A stretch of DNA of 64,000 nucleotides. Source: Desulfovibrio aminophilus DSM 12254. Lineage in GTDB: Bacteria > Desulfobacterota > Desulfovibrionia > Desulfovibrionales > Desulfovibrionaceae. Under the pieces are notes generated by a model. That model searched no databases, had not been told where the DNA came from, and saw only the letters and a list, made by a program, of their open reading frames with translations. Of the stretch, positions 62,771 to 64,000 are shown one piece after another; the first letter of the stretch is position 1; each line of letters opens with the position of its first letter. A program made the translations under genes and the position numbers. Location of the stretch: assembly GCF_000422565.1 (NCBI RefSeq), contig NZ_KE383875.1, positions 317,742 through 381,741 of the forward strand, read 5' to 3'.

Positions 62771-64000
62771 TCAGCCGGACAGCCCGGCGATGTCCTTTTC
62801 CATCTTTTCGCGCAGCGGGCCGATCACGGCCTCGTTGCCCATGGCCATGTCCAGCTGGCGGGTGTGGATGACCACGTAGCCGAGCACGGCCACGCGATCC
62901 AGGGTGGCGGCCTTGTCCAGGCCTTCCAGACGGGCGAAGAGCGCATCCTCCCGCACCTCAACCCGGAAGTCCCGCTCCTCCAGGAGCCCGGCCACGAGCA
63001 GAGCGCGGCTCCGGCGACGCGGCAGGTCCGCGGCCCCGCCCTTGAACTGGAAGCTGACGTAATTTTCCTGGGGATCGTCCCCGGCCTGGGCCTCCACGGT
63101 GCAGAAGTGGAACCCGAAGCGGGACTGAAGATTGCAAAAATCCCTGGAGATCATGAAGTAATTTTTGACCGCGAAGGCGCTGGCCACGGTCGGCTCCAGC
63201 TCCGGGTTGCTGGCCGCGCCCGCCACCACGGCGAGGAAGCCCCGGGCGTCGGCCGCCGGGGGCCCGGCCCAGGGCACGGCGGTCATGCCTCGCCAGAGAG
63301 CGCGCATGGGCCCGGAGGCGATGCGCGTGATGTCCACGAAGCGGCCTTCCACCGGACCGTCGAAGCCGTCTTCAAGATCAATGACCCAATACTTGAGCTT
63401 GCTCTTGCCGCAGGTGAGCTGCTTGCTGAAGCCCTCCAGCCCCGCCTGTTCGCCCTCCAGGAACATCTCGCGCACGCTCTTTTCGTGGCAGAAACGGGTG
63501 ATGTCGTGCAGGGTCCGGCAGTTCTCGGGCGTGAATTCCGGCGCGTCGGGGTCGATGAGGTTCAGGGGCACGACGTGGGCGCAGGCCCCGGCCAGGGCGG
63601 CATGCACCGGGCTGCCCTCCATGAGGTTGCGCGGGGCCGGACGCAGGGCCAGCAACTCCTCGGCCCGGCCCGGATGCACGCGGCGGTTGTCCGCGTCCAC
63701 CGTGACCTCGCCCGCGCCGTCCAGGGCCTCCAGCGCTCCCGCCACGCCGAGCAGAGCCGGAACGCCATACTCGCGGGCCACGTTGGCCAGGTGTCCGGCC
63801 GCGCTGCCCGCCTCGCAGACCACGGCCGCGGTCCGCGAGAGCAACGGGGCCCAGCGTGGATGGGCCTGGGCCGCCACGAGCACCGCGCCGTCCGGGAAGC
63901 GCAGGGCGTCGGCGTCCTTGCGCACCGCGAAGGCCGCGCCGCAGCCCACGCCCGGGGCCGCCGTGGTCCCGCCGGAGAGGAGCACGGGCAAGCCCGAGTC
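62771..64000 (-). CDS. C-terminal part of a PEP/pyruvate dikinase-like protein, partial at right edge
   Basis: About 409 residues; the frame is open through the right edge, so the start is outside. The first 90 residues in the window form the swivelling phosphohistidine domain: GGTTAAPGVGCGAAFAV, then EAGSAAGHLANVAREYGVPALLG with the histidine that is phosphorylated in PEP-utilising enzymes. The remaining 280 residues carry CHEKSVREMFLEGEQAGLEGFSKQL and a GLEDGF-like segment and are not a standard PEP-binding barrel. It resembles the PEP/pyruvate-binding proteins of sulfate reducers with an N-terminal ATP-grasp domain, which would lie off the edge. Substrate unknown. Confidence 0.78.
   Translation of the reverse strand, partial: DSGLPVLLSGGTTAAPGVGCGAAFAVRKDADALRFPDGAVLVAAQAHPRWAPLLSRTAAVVCEAGSAAGHLANVAREYGVPALLGVAGALEALDGAGEVTVDADNRRVHPGRAEELLALRPAPRNLMEGSPVHAALAGACAHVVPLNLIDPDAPEFTPENCRTLHDITRFCHEKSVREMFLEGEQAGLEGFSKQLTCGKSKLKYWVIDLEDGFDGPVEGRFVDITRIASGPMRALWRGMTAVPWAGPPAADARGFLAVVAGAASNPELEPTVASAFAVKNYFMISRDFCNLQSRFGFHFCTVEAQAGDDPQENYVSFQFKGGAADLPRRRSRALLVAGLLEERDFRVEVREDALFARLEGLDKAATLDRVAVLGYVVIHTRQLDMAMGNEAVIGPLREKMEKDIAGLSG

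Overview
The window is a GC-rich (roughly two-thirds G+C) bacterial chromosome segment with one tRNA gene and no insertion sequence, phage gene or CRISPR array that I could find. The gene set points to a deltaproteobacterial sulfate reducer of the Desulfovibrionales: an aldehyde:ferredoxin oxidoreductase with its ferredoxin, DsrE/DsrH-type sulfur-relay proteins, an L-cysteine desulfidase, sigma-54 control, several chemoreceptors and many ABC importers for organic acids, amino acids and nucleosides. The genus assignment is inference; no ribosomal gene is present to fix it.

Layout. 1-4.8 kb (minus): an NtrY-like sensor kinase cut by the left edge, a DUF4390 protein, acetyl-CoA synthetase (acs) and an FlxA-like protein. 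4.9-9.9 kb (plus): a Pat-type protein acetyltransferase next to acs, its probable target, then a 4Fe-4S ferredoxin/AOR pair. 10-12.5 kb: tRNA-Phe, a glycerol dehydrogenase-like gene and the broken front end of a sigma-54 regulator. 12.2-18.3 kb (minus): a nine-gene operon encoding OsmC, three DsrE/DsrH-like proteins and a NitT/TauT-type importer with two ATPases and two permeases, read from a good sigma-54 promoter. 18.3-19.1 kb: a long, AT-richer gap holding repeated dyads. 19-22.6 kb (plus): an alkaline-phosphatase-superfamily protein, a short relative of its C-terminus and a YitT membrane protein. 22.6-25.6 kb: a PAS sigma-54 activator facing an EamA exporter that has its own sigma-54 promoter. 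25.6-30.3 kb: a chemoreceptor, a proline iminopeptidase-like hydrolase and aspartate ammonia-lyase. 30.3-34.9 kb (minus): a BMP-type nucleoside importer. 35.2-40.1 kb (plus): GlnHPQ-like importer, then cysteine desulfidase and its permease. 40.2-46 kb (minus): a compact operon joining an NMT1-type binding protein, a Cache/PP2C/anti-sigma-kinase signalling protein, a GNAT-like protein and a HisC-like aminotransferase. 46-49.2 kb: a 1,049-residue membrane protein of unknown function. 49.4-54.3 kb: a TetR/adaptor/RND efflux operon. 54.5-59.1 kb: DUF169 protein, then a yybP-ykoY manganese riboswitch leading into Tim44-like, TerC/Alx and AI-2E genes. 59.2-64 kb (minus): MauE-like protein, chemoreceptor, double rhodanese, and the C-terminus of a PEP/pyruvate dikinase-like protein cut by the right edge.

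Themes: acetate activation and its control by lysine acetylation; sulfur handling (DsrE/OsmC operon, cysteine desulfidase, rhodanese, MauE); sigma-54 control at two divergent loci; and manganese homeostasis. The strongest candidates for something undescribed are the sigma-54-driven sulfur-relay/importer operon, the binding-protein/PP2C signalling operon, and the riboswitch leader in which terminator, antiterminator and start-site masking share the same short complementary segments.
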